56,712 nucleotides of DNA, from NCBI GenBank assembly GCA_021776175.1, contig JAJFGJ010000005.1:1-56712 (forward strand), written 5' to 3'. Each line of letters opens with the position of its first letter. Positions within the stretch are counted from its first letter, which is position 1. The stretch comes from Kiloniellaceae bacterium (GTDB lineage Bacteria > Pseudomonadota > Alphaproteobacteria > Kiloniellales > J153). A program made the translations under genes and the position numbers. Shown here piece after piece: positions 55,437-56,712 of this stretch. The notes under the pieces are model-generated. The model saw nothing but the letters and a program-made list of their open reading frames with translations, searched no databases and was not told where the DNA came from.

Positions 55437-55663
55437 TATAGAAAAACAGTCTTAATGTTTATGTGAATGATGTTAAAAATAAGTAAAACGAAGTATATTG
55501 TAATAATAGCCAAATATTACTACTGGAAAAAATCAAACCCGGTAGTGGCGCGAATGCAGGTGCCGCAAGCCGCCGTGTCCGTGGGGCGGTTCCACGAGTC
55601 CGGCTCTTTAAGGGGGGAGCCTAGGGCTCGTATCTCTTCCAGGTGGGGCCAAGGGCACGCTGA

Positions 55664-55760
55664 AATGCACGTAAAGCGAGTGAGAATGAGTAAATGCACG
55701 CATAATTAGAAGAAAATTAACAGCTATCTATAATTGTTCGGCTATCGGCAATGCACGCAT
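55664..55760 (+). repeat. Three short direct repeats ATGCACGYA
   Basis: ATGCACGTA (55665), ATGCACGCA (55694) and ATGCACGCA (55751) recur at spacings of 29 and 57 nt, close to one and two units of 28.5 nt. They could be iteron-like protein-binding sites. They are few and short. Confidence 0.35.
55706..55721. promoter_or_regulatory. Near-match CtrA-type box upstream of the chemotaxis receptor gene
   Basis: TTAG at 55706-55709, 7 nt, then TTAAC at 55717-55721. One base differs from TTAA-N7-TTAAC. It lies about 220 nt before the receptor start. Confidence 0.3.
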
Positions 55761-55941
55761 GGAGTGTGCGCGGATTGGAGGGTGACATATTCAATTTCTT
55801 GGATGTGTCCGCTCCCGGTAGCTTTCTATTTGGTTTAGCGGAGGTCGACATGTTGGAGAACGTTGTTGGCGCCCAGGGCCCTGAGTATCCGGGATTTTTC
55901 CGATTTATTGGCCGCGAAACAAATTGCTCGGAGACGGGGTA

Positions 55942-56712
55942 ATGACAGGTTCTTTTCAAGGGTTTCGCCTGAACCAGATCCGGACCAAGCTGGCCGGTCT
56001 GTTCTTGTTGTTCGGCATCGTGCCGGCACTGGTTCTTTTCGGGGTCTACATGTGGTCCGAGTCGGACTTCCGGCAGGCCGCCGGCGATCCCATGAAATAC
56101 TCCGCCGTTTCGATCAACGACACGATCGACCGCAACCTCTTCGAGCGTTATGGGGACGTGCAGGCCTTCGGGCTCAACGCGGCGGCACAGGATCCGGTTA
56201 ACTGGCGCGACCGCACGGCGGGCAACCCGCTGATCTCGGCCATGAACGGCTACATGACCGGCTATGGCATTTACCGCCTGATGGTGCTGGTCGATACCTC
56301 CGGCGATGTGCTGGCGGTCAACGATGTCGACCCGGGCGGCAAGGCGCTCGACACCCAGGCGTTGTACGGCCAGAGCTTCGCCGGCGCGGCGTGGTTCGAG
56401 AAAGCCATGACCGGGCAGTTCCTCAAGGGCAGCAACGGTCTGACCGGGACCGTGGCCGAGCAGCCGGCGGCCGACGCGGTGGTGGCTCGCTTGTATGGCG
56501 ACGACGGTTACACCATGGTCTTCGCCGCTCCGGTCAAGGACCGGGCGGGGCGGACGATCGGCGTCTGGGCCAACTTCGCCGACTTCGCCCTGGTCGAGGG
56601 GATCGCCGGGCAGTTCTACCAGAGTCTTGCCGCCCGCGGCTATCCCAGCACCGAGATCACGGTTCTCGACCCCGAGGGGCGGATCATCGTCGACTACGAT
56701 CCCAAGGGCCAG
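55942..56712 (+). CDS. Methyl-accepting chemotaxis protein, N-terminal part (runs off window)
   Basis: The visible 257 codons encode a cytoplasmic N-terminus, a membrane helix (residues about 19-38, LAGLFLLFGIVPALVLFGVY), then a periplasmic ligand-binding region with Cache-like features: MVLVDTSGDVLAVNDVDPGGK, FEKAMTG, and GYTMVFAAPVKDRAGRTIGVWAN. In this receptor class a second helix, HAMP and signalling domains should follow beyond the edge. Start: ATG at 55942, 8 nt after GGAG. A sensor kinase or diguanylate cyclase with the same sensory domain cannot be excluded. Confidence 0.75.
   Translation, partial: MTGSFQGFRLNQIRTKLAGLFLLFGIVPALVLFGVYMWSESDFRQAAGDPMKYSAVSINDTIDRNLFERYGDVQAFGLNAAAQDPVNWRDRTAGNPLISAMNGYMTGYGIYRLMVLVDTSGDVLAVNDVDPGGKALDTQALYGQSFAGAAWFEKAMTGQFLKGSNGLTGTVAEQPAADAVVARLYGDDGYTMVFAAPVKDRAGRTIGVWANFADFALVEGIAGQFYQSLAARGYPSTEITVLDPEGRIIVDYDPKGQ

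Larger units (their letters stand above)
55308..55941. other. Intergenic region between parA-like and chemotaxis receptor genes
   Basis: No convincing gene lies in these 634 nt. Two AT-rich stretches (about 55390-55540 and 55680-55745) flank a GC-rich core (about 55545-55660). It contains a strong hairpin near parA, a perfect CtrA-type box, a near-match box, three ATGCACGYA repeats, and alternative short hairpins at 55602-55629. A 63-codon open frame at 55751-55942 has no ribosome site or family and is not called. Confidence 0.6.

Noticed and set aside
55751..55942. 63-codon open frame just before the chemotaxis receptor gene
   Set aside because: It overlaps the receptor start as TAATG, but it has no ribosome site, no recognisable motif and lies in a repeat-bearing leader. 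Kept only as a weak possibility for a leader peptide.

Overview
The window is a GC-rich chromosomal segment of an alphaproteobacterium, most likely of a Rhodospirillales-like lineage. The evidence is the ribosomal cluster layout (S10, spc and alpha operons with adk after secY, and rpsM-rpsK-rpoA-rplQ without rpsD), an ATP12-type F1-ATPase assembly chaperone, a complete cpa-type Tad pilus locus, and CtrA/MipZ-type cell-cycle modules. I saw no rRNA, tRNA, insertion sequence, prophage or CRISPR array.

Layout. 1-14522: the tuf 3' end, then 27 genes for ribosomal proteins, SecY, adenylate kinase and RpoA, all on the plus strand. A sigma-70-like promoter lies in the adk-rpsM gap and a strong terminator follows rplQ. 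14742-25295: housekeeping genes, namely a Deg/HtrA protease, RarA, an isochorismatase-fold protein that has lost its catalytic triad, an RluC-type pseudouridine synthase, a D-threonine-aldolase-like enzyme, a HAD phosphatase, an AsmA protein, ATP12, and a secreted coiled-coil protein built from 14-residue repeats. 25507-39210: carbon metabolism. This holds an acyl-CoA carboxylase beta chain, then two divergent units. The minus unit is a fused FAD/Fe-S 2-hydroxyacid dehydrogenase, a GntR/FCD regulator and an aldo/keto reductase. The plus unit is a serine-glyoxylate-type aminotransferase, a TRAP transporter, an enoyl-CoA hydratase and a CoA transferase. A 2-hydroxyacid dehydrogenase sits convergently at the end. 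Together these suggest uptake and oxidation of a small hydroxy- or carboxylic acid through glyoxylate or hydroxypyruvate; the substrate is unknown.

39272-48023 (minus): the Tad pilus locus flp-cpaA-cpaB-cpaC-cpaD-cpaE-cpaF/tadA-tadB-tadC. A terminator hairpin separates the pilin gene from the machinery, and TadA has a duplicated N-terminal domain. 48235-49356 is a PAP2-type membrane protein.

49390-55307 (minus) is the most unusual part: six tightly packed genes encoding a ParA ATPase, a ribbon-helix-helix protein, a PAS_5-like protein, a TadD-like TPR lipoprotein ending in a SPOR domain, a helical protein of unknown family, and a fusion of a CtrA-type receiver domain to a MipZ-type ATPase. 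No ParB is present. The leader carries a perfect TTAA-N7-TTAA (CtrA box), a strong hairpin and short direct repeats. I infer a cell-cycle-linked spatial organiser, possibly for the neighbouring Tad pilus or for division-site placement. The window ends inside a methyl-accepting chemotaxis protein gene (55942 onward).
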